Part shown: positions 1 through 8,282 of the stretch, piece after piece
How positions within the stretch are numbered: position 1 is the first letter of the stretch
Layout: every line of letters begins with the position of its first letter
Assembly: GCA_052388275.1 (NCBI GenBank)
Contig: JBQTII010000068.1
Span: 22,822 to 86,821, forward strand
Length of the DNA stretch: 64,000 nucleotides
Reading direction: 5' to 3'
DNA from: JBQTII01 sp052388275
Lineage (GTDB): Bacteria; Actinomycetota; Actinomycetes; Sporichthyales; Sporichthyaceae
Made by a program: the position numbers and the translations under genes
The notes under the pieces: model-generated
The model's database searches: none
The model's input: only the letters and a program-made list of their open reading frames with translations
Told to the model about the DNA's origin: nothing

Positions 1-149
1 GTCAGGTCCACCACGACGCGGCCGTCGACGTACACGCAGCACGCGGCGCCGACCTCCCCGTGGCGGGCGAAGTTGTCGGCGAACACCTCGCGCACCCGCT
101 CGAACCCGGGGGCGACGGCGCCGTTGACGGTGGGCGCAGCGGCGTTCAC
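1..149 (-). CDS. Beta-lactamase-family serine hydrolase, N-terminal part (partial)
   Basis: The reverse strand reads from a GTG at 149 to the window edge without a stop, giving about 49 residues. The segment GEVGAACCVYVDGRVVVDL is the typical start of the EstB/LipE-like class C beta-lactamase-related esterases, where it forms the first beta strands. The catalytic SxxK lies further on, outside the window. The gene is divergent from the MmcQ-like gene, with 43 bp between the two start codons. These enzymes usually hydrolyse esters rather than beta-lactams. The family call is fairly safe; the substrate is unknown. Confidence 0.7.
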   Translation of the reverse strand, partial: MNAAAPTVNGAVAPGFERVREVFADNFARHGEVGAACCVYVDGRVVVDL

Positions 150-192
150 CCGAGCCAGCGTAGAGGGACCGGCGCCCGGTAGCGTGCTCGCC

Positions 193-558
193 GTGGCTGA
201 TGCCGACGATGTCCGGCGCCTCGCGCTGGCCTTACCGGAGGTCGTTGAGATCGACAGCGCCGGCTTCGATTTTCGCGTCGCCGGCAAAGGCTTCGTGTGG
301 TCCTATCCCGAGCGTGAGCCGGGCCGGCCGCGCCGCATCCGGACAGACATCGCCGTTCTCTACGTGGGCGACGAGGCCGAGAAACAGGCGCTGCTGCTCG
401 GGGAGCCGGAACTGTTCTTCACCGCCCCCGGTTACGACGGCTGGCCGCTGGTGATGCTGCGCCTGAAGGCCGTGGGCGTTACTCGCCTGCGTGAACTCCT
501 CACCGACGCCTGGCGCATGCGTGCCCCCGATGAGGTGAGCACGCGGTGGGTCCCTTGA
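193..558 (+). CDS. MmcQ/YjbR family protein
   Basis: 121 residues from the GTG at 193, which begins ADADDVRRLALALPEVVE, the conserved opening helix of the MmcQ/YjbR fold. The middle holds FDFRVAGKGFVWSYPE and the end has the FFTAPGYDGWPLVMLRL stretch, both typical of this CyaY-like DNA-binding-fold family. An earlier ATG at 73 would overlap the divergent upstream gene and adds unconserved residues, so the GTG is preferred. Family members are about 115-125 residues and mostly of unknown function. No clear Shine-Dalgarno sequence is visible. Confidence 0.75.
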   Translation: MADADDVRRLALALPEVVEIDSAGFDFRVAGKGFVWSYPEREPGRPRRIRTDIAVLYVGDEAEKQALLLGEPELFFTAPGYDGWPLVMLRLKAVGVTRLRELLTDAWRMRAPDEVSTRWVP

Positions 559-637
559 GCGCGCCGGCCGTCTGTGGGGGTGTCAATCGCGTGCTGGACT
601 GTGCGGTGTTGGCGCTTCCGCGTGGGTCCGCTCCGGA

Positions 638-1324
638 TCAGGCGGCCAGGATGCGGGGCCCGAGCCAGGCGGCGAGGTCGGCAAGCTCGGCCGGGCAGGC
701 CTCGTGTCCCATCGGGTAGGAGTGCCATTCGACGTCGAACCCGGCCTGGCGCATGTGCTCGGCCGCCATCTCCCCCGCCCGGTGGGGGAGCATCGGATCG
801 TGCAGGCCGTGCGCCATGAAGACGGGCGGGCGCTGGTCGTGGCCCGCTGCCTCGCGGGTCAGCGCGCCGGCCATCGGCAGGTAGGTGGACAACGCGATCA
901 GCCCGCCGAGGGGCTCGCGGCGGCGCAGGCCAATGGCCAGGGAGATCACCCCGCCCTGGGAGAACCCGGCGAGGATGATCCGGCCGGCGGGGATTCCGCG
1001 TTCGACCTCGCGGGCGATCAACGCCTCGACCGCGTCGGCGGACTCCAGCACGCCGGCGGCATCGGCGCGCCGGTCGATGTCGTCTAAATCGACGATGTCG
1101 TACCAGGCTCGCATCGCCATGCCGCCATTGATGGTGACGGGGCGGATCGGCGCGTGCGGGAAGATCATGCGCACGGCCGGCCAGCCGGGGCGGATCAGGT
1201 GCGGGGCGAGCGGCGCCCACCCGTCGCCTGAGTCACCGAGCCCGTGCAACACGATCACCGTTGCGAGCGGGTCGGGTCCGGAGGAGTACTCGACGGTCTG
1301 CAGTAGTGCGGGGGAAGTGGTCAC
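638..1324 (-). CDS. Phospholipase/carboxylesterase family alpha/beta hydrolase
   Basis: 228 residues from a GTG at 1324. The protein has the oxyanion-type LHGLGDSGDGW near residues 26-36, the nucleophile elbow GFSQG (Ser about 122), an Asp in HGLHDPMLP (about 176) and a His in GHEACP (about 207), a complete Ser-Asp-His triad. Length and motif spacing match the acyl-protein-thioesterase/YpfH-like family, which cleaves short acyl or aryl esters in the cytoplasm. A longer upstream reading frame exists but lacks family similarity before the GTG. The gene lies downstream of the lipoprotein gene on the same strand, separated by a hairpin. Confidence 0.82.
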   Translation of the reverse strand: MTTSPALLQTVEYSSGPDPLATVIVLHGLGDSGDGWAPLAPHLIRPGWPAVRMIFPHAPIRPVTINGGMAMRAWYDIVDLDDIDRRADAAGVLESADAVEALIAREVERGIPAGRIILAGFSQGGVISLAIGLRRREPLGGLIALSTYLPMAGALTREAAGHDQRPPVFMAHGLHDPMLPHRAGEMAAEHMRQAGFDVEWHSYPMGHEACPAELADLAAWLGPRILAA

Positions 1325-1415
1325 GCACCCGATTGTTCCCCGGCGCTGCCGGCGGCTGAGCGCGGGTGTCTCGGATGGGAGGGGCGCTTGGCGTGACGGG
1401 CGTAGGCGCCACTGT

Positions 1416-1464
1416 GATACCCCCTGGACCAGACTTCGCCTCGGAAGGTGGTTCAGGGGGTATC
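1416..1464 (-). terminator. Hairpin between lipoprotein and esterase genes
   Basis: Two perfect 11-base arms, GATACCCCCTG at 1416-1426 and its reverse complement at 1454-1464, enclose 27 bases that can pair further (ACCAGACTTC with GAAGGTGGT). It lies just past the stop of the lipoprotein gene on the minus strand. A terminator is the simplest reading. No T tract follows, so a regulatory operator for the esterase gene is also possible. Confidence 0.5.
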
Positions 1465-1499
1465 CAAGCGGCCCGCTGAACCGGCCATCGCGCCTCAGG

Positions 1500-2450
1500 T
1501 CAGCGGACTGCTGCTCCGCGCACCCAGGAGCCGGCGTAGATGGCCAGGCCTGGGACCGTGGCCACGTCCACGACGGCGTTGGGCCTGGCCGGGTCGAGCA
1601 GCACGAGGGCGCTATCCGTTGGAAAGTTGATTCTGCGGGCCAATAGGCGGGTGCCATCCGGGCTCCAGGTCACAGCCTGCAGACCGGGAATCATTTTGGT
1701 TCTGCCGGTATCCGGGTCGAGCAGGCGCAACCCAATAATTCTGCTCTCGCCCAGCTCGTCGACTTCAGCGACCGCATGGGCGAACCAATCTCGGCCGAGC
1801 GCACCGACGTTGCCGCCGTCAGCGCCCAGGGAGATCGAGCGCTCCCTGCCCGCCTTGTTGCGGACCACCACTTCGGATGCGTCCTTCTCGTCGGCGGTGG
1901 TGTAAATCAATCGCCCGCCACTCAGGGGTGCCAGACCGTAGTAATCCTCCGCCGAGCGAAAGAGCAACTTCTTGGTCTGCCGACTCAGGTCGTAGGAGAA
2001 AAAGCGGTTGTCGTCCTTGCGCTTGGCTTCGTCGATGTCCTGGTAGTACATGACGCCGTCCACCACCAGTGGCTCGAAGGCGTGCGGCCGGCCGAGCCCC
2101 GGCACAGGTAGCAGCTCTCCGCTTCCGCTCACGACCGCCAACCGGTCCACGTTCTGGTCGGCGGCGGCCACGAGCACCTGGTCCTTGTCGGCGCTCACAC
2201 TGGAGATCCGCTTATTCGTCGTGATGCGGTCGATGGCGAACGGCTGGAAGCGGATCGCGTAGACGTCGGCAAAGAGCGGGTTGTTCTCGGCGCTGGCCAG
2301 CACGTACGCGTCGTAAGTTGGAAGGTCACGCGCGAGGGGGGCCGCCGGGCTGGACGTGAGTGCGTCGCCGGAGTCGGCACCGCAACCGGTGAGAAGGGCC
2401 AGGGACGCGACTGCGGCGGCGAGCCGGAAGCGCACGTTGAGGATGGGCAT
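1500..2450 (-). CDS. Putative lipoprotein with beta-propeller-like repeats
   Basis: 316 residues. The N-terminus has an arginine-containing n-region, a hydrophobic core and a lipobox LLTGC with the lipidated Cys at about residue 23, so export and lipid anchoring are expected. The rest is rich in repeated short beta-strand patterns (for example GGRLIYTTADEKD and VTWSPDGTRLLA) like TolB/WD40-type propellers. No catalytic motif is visible. It is probably a cell-surface binding or sensing protein of unknown ligand. The downstream hairpin suggests its transcript ends before the esterase gene. Confidence 0.7.
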   Translation of the reverse strand: MPILNVRFRLAAAVASLALLTGCGADSGDALTSSPAAPLARDLPTYDAYVLASAENNPLFADVYAIRFQPFAIDRITTNKRISSVSADKDQVLVAAADQNVDRLAVVSGSGELLPVPGLGRPHAFEPLVVDGVMYYQDIDEAKRKDDNRFFSYDLSRQTKKLLFRSAEDYYGLAPLSGGRLIYTTADEKDASEVVVRNKAGRERSISLGADGGNVGALGRDWFAHAVAEVDELGESRIIGLRLLDPDTGRTKMIPGLQAVTWSPDGTRLLARRINFPTDSALVLLDPARPNAVVDVATVPGLAIYAGSWVRGAAVR

Positions 2451-2576
2451 AGCGGCAGTCTCTCAGGATGCCTGGCGGAAGGCGTGCAGCTGGAAGCTGC
2501 CCCTGGTCGTCTTCAAGTCAGCTGCCCGGCAGCGACCCAGACATCGGGAATCCAGGCGGTGCTCTAGCCTCGGCGC

Positions 2577-3077
2577 ATGTCTTCCACCGTCTTCTTTGAT
2601 ATCGCCATCGGCGGCCAGAGCGCCGGCCGCCTCGTGTTCGAGCTGCGCCCGGACGTCGTTCCGCAGACCGCGGAGAACTTTCGCGCGCTGTGCACGGGGG
2701 AGAAGGGGTTCGGGTTCTCCGGCTCGGCGTTCCACCGGATCATCCCCGGCTTCATGTGCCAGGGCGGGGACTTCACCCGCGGCAACGGCACCGGCGGCAA
2801 GAGCATCTACGGCGAGAAGTTCAAGGACGAGAACTTCACCCTCAAGCACACCGGGCGCGGCATCCTGTCCATGGCCAACGCTGGCCCGAACACCAATGGC
2901 TCGCAGTTCTTCATCTGCACTGAGAAGACGGCGTGGCTCGACGGGAAGCACGTCGTCTTCGGTGTGCTGACCTCCGGCGAGGAGACCCTCGCGGCGATGG
3001 AGGCTCAGGGTTCGCAGAGTGGGACCACCAAGGCGAAGGTCGAAATCACCGACTGCGGCGAACTGCCTGCAGCCTGA
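2577..3077 (+). CDS. Cyclophilin-type peptidyl-prolyl cis-trans isomerase
   Basis: 166 residues, the normal length of a single-domain cyclophilin. Hallmarks include FELRPDVVPQTAENFRALC, the active-site FHRIIPGFMCQGGDFT (catalytic Arg in FHR), GRGILSMANAGPNTNGSQFF and WLDGKHVVFG. No signal peptide is seen, so it acts in the cytoplasm. It catalyses proline isomerisation during protein folding. The gene stands alone between the lipoprotein and the P450 operon. Sequence similarity to the eukaryote-like CypA group is high, as is common in actinobacteria. Confidence 0.95.
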   Translation: MSSTVFFDIAIGGQSAGRLVFELRPDVVPQTAENFRALCTGEKGFGFSGSAFHRIIPGFMCQGGDFTRGNGTGGKSIYGEKFKDENFTLKHTGRGILSMANAGPNTNGSQFFICTEKTAWLDGKHVVFGVLTSGEETLAAMEAQGSQSGTTKAKVEITDCGELPAA

Positions 3078-3215
3078 CCGAGGGCACCGTGGTGAACGGG
3101 TAGCCAAGCTCGAAGCTCGCCTCGGGGAGAGTAGCCACTGCGACCGAGTAAGCCACGTGCACGCTCGATCTGTCCGGCTGCGCGGAGCCGTTGACGACGC
3201 GGGCTAACCATGTGC

Positions 3216-3233
3216 ACTATAACCCTTGTTAGG
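3216..3233 (+). promoter_or_regulatory. Catabolic-regulon box upstream of P450 (site 1)
   Basis: ACTATAACCCTTGTTAGG lies 27 bases before the P450 start. It shares ACCCTWGTTAGG with the box before the amidohydrolase gene and ATAACCCT with the box at the 36.9 kb P450. This is probably an operator or promoter element of a shared regulon. Confidence 0.45.
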
Positions 3234-3260
3234 AAGCGGCACACGGGAAGGCGGCAGCGC

Positions 3261-4469
3261 ATGTCGGTGGCAGTCGACTTCGATCCGCTGAGCGCGACGT
3301 TCCAGCAGAATCCGCACGAGGTCTACGCGTCCATGCGCGAGCACGCACCGGTCCACTTCATCGAGTCCATCGGGGCGTACGGCCTGTTCACCCACGAGCT
3401 TTGCAGCTACGCACTCAAGCACCAGCCGAAGCTGTTCACGGCGAAGGACTTCATCATCAACGCCTTCGGTGAGTTCGATCCGGTGCCCGAGACCACGAAC
3501 ATGATCGCCCTGGATCCGCCGGATCACAGCCGCGTGCGGCGCCTGGCCAACAAGGCGTTCACGCCCGCGGTCATCCGCAGCATGCGCGCCGACGTCGAGG
3601 CCGTCATCGACGGCCTGCTCGACGACGTTGAGGCGATGCCGGGCCGCACCTTCGACTTCACCACCGACTTCGCCGCAGCGGTCCCGGCCAGTGTCACTGC
3701 GACCATCTTCGGCCTCGACCCCGAGGTGGGCAGCGGTGACTTCAAGCGCTGGACCATCGACCTGATCAAGGCGCCGAGCCGCTCGATCCTGCGCCCCGAG
3801 GAACTTACGCAAATGCACCGCAGCAAGGTCGAGGTGCGGGAGTTCTTCACCGCCGAGATCGACCGCCGGCGCAAGGATCCGGGCACGGACCTCATCTCGC
3901 ACCTGGTGCGGGCGGAGGAAGAGGACCAGACGCTCACCGAGCTCGAGATCCTCAGCCTGCTGTTCATCTTCATCATCGGTGGCGCGGAAACTCCGTCGCA
4001 CCTGATCGGCACCACGCTGTGGGAGTTGTTCTCCCACCCCGAGGTGCTGGCTGCGGTACGGCACAACCCGGACCGCTACGCGGACGTGCTGGAGGAGACG
4101 TTGCGTGCCGAGTCTCCGGTGCATTTCATCTTCCAGTCCGCGGCGCAGGAGTTGACGCTCCAGGACGTGATGATCCCGCAGGGCGCCATGGTGTTCTCCT
4201 TCATCGCCGCCGCGAACCGCGACCCACTCGTCTTTCGCGACCCGGATACCTTCGACATCGACCGCAACTCCAAGGCCGACCACCTGGCCTTCGCCCGCGG
4301 TCCGCACTACTGCATCGGTGACGGCCTCGGCCGCCTGATGTGCACGGCCGCTGTGCGCAAGGCGTTTGAGCGCTTCCCGAATCTGCGTCCGGTCAATCCG
4401 CCAGCCGAGCTGGAGTGGATGCCCTCGTTCTGGGTCCGCGGGCCACGCACCCTTCCCGTCGAGTACTGA
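3261..4469 (+). CDS. Cytochrome P450
   Basis: 402 residues from ATG 3261. An earlier in-frame ATG at 3210 would place the shared regulatory box inside the gene, so the later start with GGGAAGG before it is preferred. P450 signatures are present: helix I GGAET with the acid-threonine pair, helix K EETLR, and heme loop FARGPHYCIG with the Cys ligand. It is a soluble class I bacterial enzyme needing an external ferredoxin and reductase, neither of which is adjacent. An aldehyde dehydrogenase follows after 21 bp, suggesting hydroxylation then oxidation of one substrate. The substrate is unknown. Confidence 0.92.
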   Translation: MSVAVDFDPLSATFQQNPHEVYASMREHAPVHFIESIGAYGLFTHELCSYALKHQPKLFTAKDFIINAFGEFDPVPETTNMIALDPPDHSRVRRLANKAFTPAVIRSMRADVEAVIDGLLDDVEAMPGRTFDFTTDFAAAVPASVTATIFGLDPEVGSGDFKRWTIDLIKAPSRSILRPEELTQMHRSKVEVREFFTAEIDRRRKDPGTDLISHLVRAEEEDQTLTELEILSLLFIFIIGGAETPSHLIGTTLWELFSHPEVLAAVRHNPDRYADVLEETLRAESPVHFIFQSAAQELTLQDVMIPQGAMVFSFIAAANRDPLVFRDPDTFDIDRNSKADHLAFARGPHYCIGDGLGRLMCTAAVRKAFERFPNLRPVNPPAELEWMPSFWVRGPRTLPVEY

Positions 4470-4490
4470 ATCACCCCGGAGGTACAGGCA

Positions 4491-5975
4491 ATGCCGAATC
4501 CCGAGTCGCGAGCCCTCGACGTCGCGGTCCCGCACCTGAACGAGTTCTTCATTGGTGGAGCCTGGGTCGCGCCGGCGACGCCTGCGACCCGAGGCGTGGT
4601 GATGCCCTCGACCGAAGAGGTCATCGTCACCGTTCCCGACCCCTCGCCCGCCGATGCAGACGCCGCGGTCGCCGCCGCCCGGCAAGCATTCGACCACGGC
4701 CCCTGGCCACGGATGACCGTGTCCGAACGGGTGGCGGTGTGCCGCCGGTTCGGGGCGGAACTCGAGCGGCGGATGACGGACATGAACCGCGCCTGGTCGT
4801 TCGAGTCCGGATACACCAAAGCGCACGGCGACATGATCAACACCGGCGCGGGGCCGTTCGTCTGGAACAACGCGCTCGACATCGCGCAGGGTCTGCCGTG
4901 GGAGGAGCGGCGCACCTCGCCCGCGACCGACGTGCTGGTTCGACGTGAGCCGATCGGTACCGTCCTCGCGATTCTCACCTACAACGGCCCGGTCGTGCTG
5001 ATGGGGATGAAGGTGATCCCCGGGTTGATCGCCGGCTGCACCTTCGTCGTCAAGTTCGCCCCGGACTCGCAACTGACTGCACGTCAGGTATGTGAGGCGG
5101 CCGAGGTTGCCGGCTTCCCCTCGGGGGTCTTCAACGGCTTGGCGGCGGACACCGAGGCGAGCCGGCACCTGGTCTCGCACCCCGGCATCGACATGGTGCA
5201 CATGACCGGCGGTACGCCTATCGCGGTGGACGTCGTGACCCGAACCGCACCCAGGTTGGCTCGCACGGCGCTGGAGCTCGGAGGCAAGGCGCCCGCGATC
5301 ATCTGCCAGGACGCAGACCTTGACGCTGTCCTGCCGACGCTCGTTTTCGGCAGCACCGGGGCCTTGGGCCAGGTGTGCATCTCGCTGCAACGGATCCTGG
5401 CCCCGCGTGCGCGTTACGAGGAGATCGTCGAACGTCTCGCGGCGCAGTGGAGCAACCTGAAGGTCGGTGACCCCTTCGATCCGTCGAACGACTTCGGGCC
5501 GCTGGCCAACGAGCGGGCGCTGGTGAGGGTGGAGAAAATGCTCGCCCGTGCGCTGGAGCAGGGTGCCAGGGTTGCCGCCGGTGGTCGGCGGCCGCCTCAT
5601 CTGGATCGGGGCTTCTTCTTCGAGCCGACCCTGCTGCGCGATGTGGAGGAGAGCATGGACATCGCCCGCGACGAGGTCTTCGGCCCCATCGTGGTGGCAA
5701 TCCCCTACGACGATGACGCGGACGCGGTGCGGATCGCGAACAGCACCACGGACGGGCTGGCGGCGTCGGTGTACAGCGCCGACCCTGACCGGGCTCTGGG
5801 GATCGCCAAGCAACTGCGCACCGGCACCGTCGCGATCAACATGGCGGGTTGCTCGCTGACCGAGCCCTTTGGCGGCGTCGGGACCTCCGGCTGGGGCCGC
5901 GAGTGCGGCGCTGAGGGGATTTTGGAGTTCACCCAGATCAAGCAGGTTCTCCTGCGCGGGTCCTACGCGGACTGA
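4491..5975 (+). CDS. Aldehyde dehydrogenase (NAD(P)+ dependent)
   Basis: 494 residues, the usual ALDH length. The catalytic Cys is in GALGQVCIS, the general base Glu in LELGGKAP, and the cofactor-binding Lys in FVVKFAPDS. The Asn motif is YNGPVV instead of the common WNFP, which marks a divergent subfamily. The C-terminal FGGVGTSGWGREC is typical. The gene directly follows the P450 and probably oxidises the aldehyde formed from its product. RBS-like GGAGG precedes the ATG. Confidence 0.92.
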   Translation: MPNPESRALDVAVPHLNEFFIGGAWVAPATPATRGVVMPSTEEVIVTVPDPSPADADAAVAAARQAFDHGPWPRMTVSERVAVCRRFGAELERRMTDMNRAWSFESGYTKAHGDMINTGAGPFVWNNALDIAQGLPWEERRTSPATDVLVRREPIGTVLAILTYNGPVVLMGMKVIPGLIAGCTFVVKFAPDSQLTARQVCEAAEVAGFPSGVFNGLAADTEASRHLVSHPGIDMVHMTGGTPIAVDVVTRTAPRLARTALELGGKAPAIICQDADLDAVLPTLVFGSTGALGQVCISLQRILAPRARYEEIVERLAAQWSNLKVGDPFDPSNDFGPLANERALVRVEKMLARALEQGARVAAGGRRPPHLDRGFFFEPTLLRDVEESMDIARDEVFGPIVVAIPYDDDADAVRIANSTTDGLAASVYSADPDRALGIAKQLRTGTVAINMAGCSLTEPFGGVGTSGWGRECGAEGILEFTQIKQVLLRGSYAD

Positions 5976-6031
5976 CGCCTCGCCACCTGGGATGCTCAGC
6001 GGCGAGCGAGCAGGCGCGCGAGGAGACAGCG

Positions 6032-6118
6032 ATGAGTGCGGAGCGGGACGTCACGGCCCGTTCGATCCAGTCCGGCATGCCGCCCAAGCGCGCGACGCTG
6101 ATCGCGCACGGGACCGTT
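6032..6118 (+). pseudogene. N-terminal fragment of a GntR/FadR-type regulator
   Basis: About 29 codons starting ATG 6032 encode RDVTARSIQSGMPPKRATLI. The intact regulator at 53331 has RDVTARTAGAGMPPKRATVV at the same place. Similarity stops at about 6118, where the sequence switches to a PIN-domain remnant on the other strand. It is a truncated paralogue of the intact regulator. It retains a plausible ribosome binding site (GAGGAGA) but no DNA-binding domain. Confidence 0.7.
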
Positions 6119-6385
6119 AACCATCGCTCTGCGCAAGCACGATGTAGTCGATCTGCTCGGCGCAGCACAGGTCCAACAGGTGCGGGTCGGCGCTTGCCAA
6201 CGGCTCTACGGCGGCACGGGCCGCTTCGGCTGCGAGGCAATCGGCCATGCTCACTGCGCAGCGCGTGCGGTGGTAGCGGCGCGCGCGCAACCGGCCGGCC
6301 GCGGCGCCGAGCTTCGCCGTGATCTCCAACCCGTCGAGCAGACCGAGTTGGGCGAGGTCGAGCGCCGCTTCGTCCTCCTCTGCTC
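6117..6385 (-). pseudogene. C-terminal fragment of a PIN-domain (VapC-like) toxin
   Basis: On the minus strand about 89 codons end at 6117. The segment YHRTRCAVSMADCLAAEAAR followed by LASADPHLLDLC matches the last two acidic motifs of PIN nucleases (the SxADC and DxxL regions). The N-terminal acidic residue and first half are missing, and the open frame runs straight into the alcohol dehydrogenase fragment at 6386. No antitoxin gene is present, so this is a dead remnant of a VapBC module. Confidence 0.65.
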
Positions 6386-6645
6386 CGCCAGGAGATGTCG
6401 CCCGGGTGCACCTCGGTCGGGCCGACGGGGCCCCACAGGCCGAGGATCACGTAGGTGCCGTTGACGCCGGTCAGCTCCGACCCTTCGCCGAACGCGCCCA
6501 GCGCGCCGGCGGCCTCAACCACGACGGTCGGACCGGTGGGTCCGGAGAGGTCGTAGATCGCGGCCCGCCGCTCCTGCGCGGTGGTGCTGGACAGATCGAA
6601 GGTGGCGGTGGCGCCCATGGTGCGTGCGACGTCGAGCTTGCTCGC
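6386..6645 (-). pseudogene. Internal fragment of zinc alcohol dehydrogenase (duplicate of 8482-8744)
   Basis: About 260 bases are nearly identical to the middle of the intact gene at 8283-9365 and lie in the same orientation. They encode ASKLDVARTMGATATFDLSS through GPTEVHPGDISWR. Both ends are abrupt: a PIN fragment on one side and a LivF fragment on the other. The high nucleotide identity implies a fairly recent partial duplication. It covers part of the nucleotide-binding domain only, so it has no function as an enzyme. Confidence 0.85.
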
Positions 6646-6885
6646 CACGCATTTGAGTTCCTCGCCGTCCTGCGCAACCAGGGGGTCAGCCTGCTGCTGG
6701 TCGAGCAGTACGTCACCCGGGCGCTGGCAGCCGCGGACTACGTGTATCTGCTGAATCGCGGTGAGGTGTCCTTCGCCGGGGAGCCTGGCGAGCTCGAAGG
6801 GGAGGACGTCTTCCAGCAGTACGTCGGCGCGGACGTCGGGCATGGGACGTCACTTCGAGGGGCTTGCCTGGCTCGACTCAGCTGA
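6646..6885 (+). pseudogene. C-terminal fragment of a LivF-type ABC transporter ATPase
   Basis: The plus strand encodes EFLAVLRNQGVSLLLVEQYV, then ALAAADYVYLLNRGEV and a short tail. This matches the end of branched-chain amino acid type ABC ATPases (after the Walker B and H-loop region). Walker A, the signature motif and Walker B are missing. It begins abruptly at the end of the alcohol dehydrogenase fragment, and its stop overlaps the end of the convergent ATPase pseudogene. Confidence 0.7.
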
Positions 6886-8228
6886 AGATGTCCGTCGCGG
6901 TAATCGCTCGAACACCGGGGGGCAGGTCGGTGACCAGTTCCCGCGCGCTGATCAGGATCTGTAGGTCCCCGGCCGGCGCCGGCAGGGCGGCGGATTTGCG
7001 CAGTAGGGACGCGACCACGGCGGGGGCGGACACCTGCCTGGTCCACTTCGCTTCGCCCACCAGGATCGGGGTGCGCGAACGACCAGCGAGGGCGACCACG
7101 TCGATCTCGTTGTGGCCGTCTGCGGTCCAGAACGGGCCGACAGCCACTACCCGTTCGCCGTACTCGCCCGCCGCTGCCGCGCGCCGGACCTGGGCGCGGG
7201 TCGCGGCCTCCCAGCGCCCGCCCTGGTGATCGTCCAGTGCATCGCCGAGAACACCCATGATGCCGGGCCCCAATCCGGCCTCGATCTCCGAGCGGTGCCG
7301 ACCCAGCACGTCGAGATAGAAGGCCAGGAAGTTGTCGGCGATCCGGTAGGTGCGCCGTCGGGTACGCCCGGTCTCGGTTACTGGTTGAAGCCGCTCTACC
7401 AGGCGCAGCTCCACGAGCCGCTCCAGCAGACGGGTCGGGTCGGCGCGGATCGCCTGCTGGACCTCGTTGTGCCGGGTCGCGCCAGCGGCGATCGCGTGCA
7501 GGGCGGCGCGGGCCAGGCCGCCCCCTTCCGTCTCGGTCGAGAGCACCAGTTCGCCCTCGGTGAGCCGTCGGGCGCCGGGAGCGCCGGCCAACTCGGCCAG
7601 ATTCTCCGCGACCGTGCCGTTCTGGTCCCACCAGGTGAGGTAGAGCGGGACGCCCCCGACGATCCCGTACACCGTGGCGCGTTCGGTTGGCGTCAGGTCG
7701 CGCAGGATCAGCGCGGCCCCCCGGGCGCGAAGGGGTGCACCTGCAGGGTGAGGTCCGCCCGACCGTAGAGCGGATTGCGCACTTCGCTGAGCTGTTCCAT
7801 GTACCGCACGGCGGAGCCGCACAGCAGAATCCGCAGCTTCGTCCGACCCTCCCAGCGGTCCAGGAACGCGCGCAGGACGTTCGGAAGTTCGGGGGTGCTC
7901 ACCGCGAGTTCAGGGAATTCGTCGAGGACGAGCAGTAGGGGGAGCGCGCTGCGAGGGCGCCCAATCGGTCAAGCGCGTCGTCCCAATCGCGAAACCCTCG
8001 GCCCCGATCCTGCCCGGTGTCCGGGAGCTGGGACGCCAGCATGGCGAGCTCAGCGGCCTCGGCCCGTCCGGCGCCGGTGTGCACCACCGCTCGCCGTCCG
8101 CCGGCGAACTGCCGGATCAGCGCGGTCTTGCCCACCCGGCGTCGTCCCCAGACCACGGCGAGGGGCTGCCCACGTCTGCGCCACCACCGGGCGAGGGCGT
8201 CGAGCTCGGCCATGCGATTAACGAACAT
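6878..8228 (-). pseudogene. AAA ATPase of the archaeal/DUF234 type, two frameshifts
   Basis: Three overlapping frames on the minus strand together make about 449 residues. The first (from ATG 8228) has Walker A WGRRRVGKTALI; the second holds the Walker B type LLLVLDEFPEL; the third holds GLARAALHAIAAGATRHNEV, a winged-helix-like part, and a C-terminal nuclease-like EIDVVAL...VGEAKW segment. Frame changes occur near 7940 (a run of C) and near 7725 (a run of G), each fixed by one extra base. Either the gene is dead or these are homopolymer sequencing errors. The family is often linked to mobile or defence-like modules; its true role is unclear. Confidence 0.75.
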
Positions 8229-8241
8229 GCATACAGCGTAA

Positions 8242-8276
8242 CCGACGTCGGACGTCGCCGACGTCCTACGTCGGTT
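8242..8276. repeat. 35-bp near-perfect palindrome
   Basis: The sequence is its own reverse complement except for one mismatched pair and the central base, and contains four ACGT cores. It sits between the start of the ATPase pseudogene (8228) and the stop of the alcohol dehydrogenase gene (8283). It could be an autoregulatory operator of the ATPase gene or a hairpin terminator for the dehydrogenase transcript. No T tract follows in the direction of dehydrogenase transcription, which favours an operator. Confidence 0.6.
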
Positions 8277-8282
8277 TTAAAC

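Noticed and set aside
3204..5813. 869-codon open frame on the minus strand
   Set aside because: It is antisense to the P450 and ALDH genes, is His/Arg/Val-rich, has no domain, and mirrors high-GC codon bias of the real genes.
8242..8276. Rho-independent terminator for the ADH gene
   Set aside because: In the direction of ADH transcription no T tract follows the stem; an operator is at least as likely.
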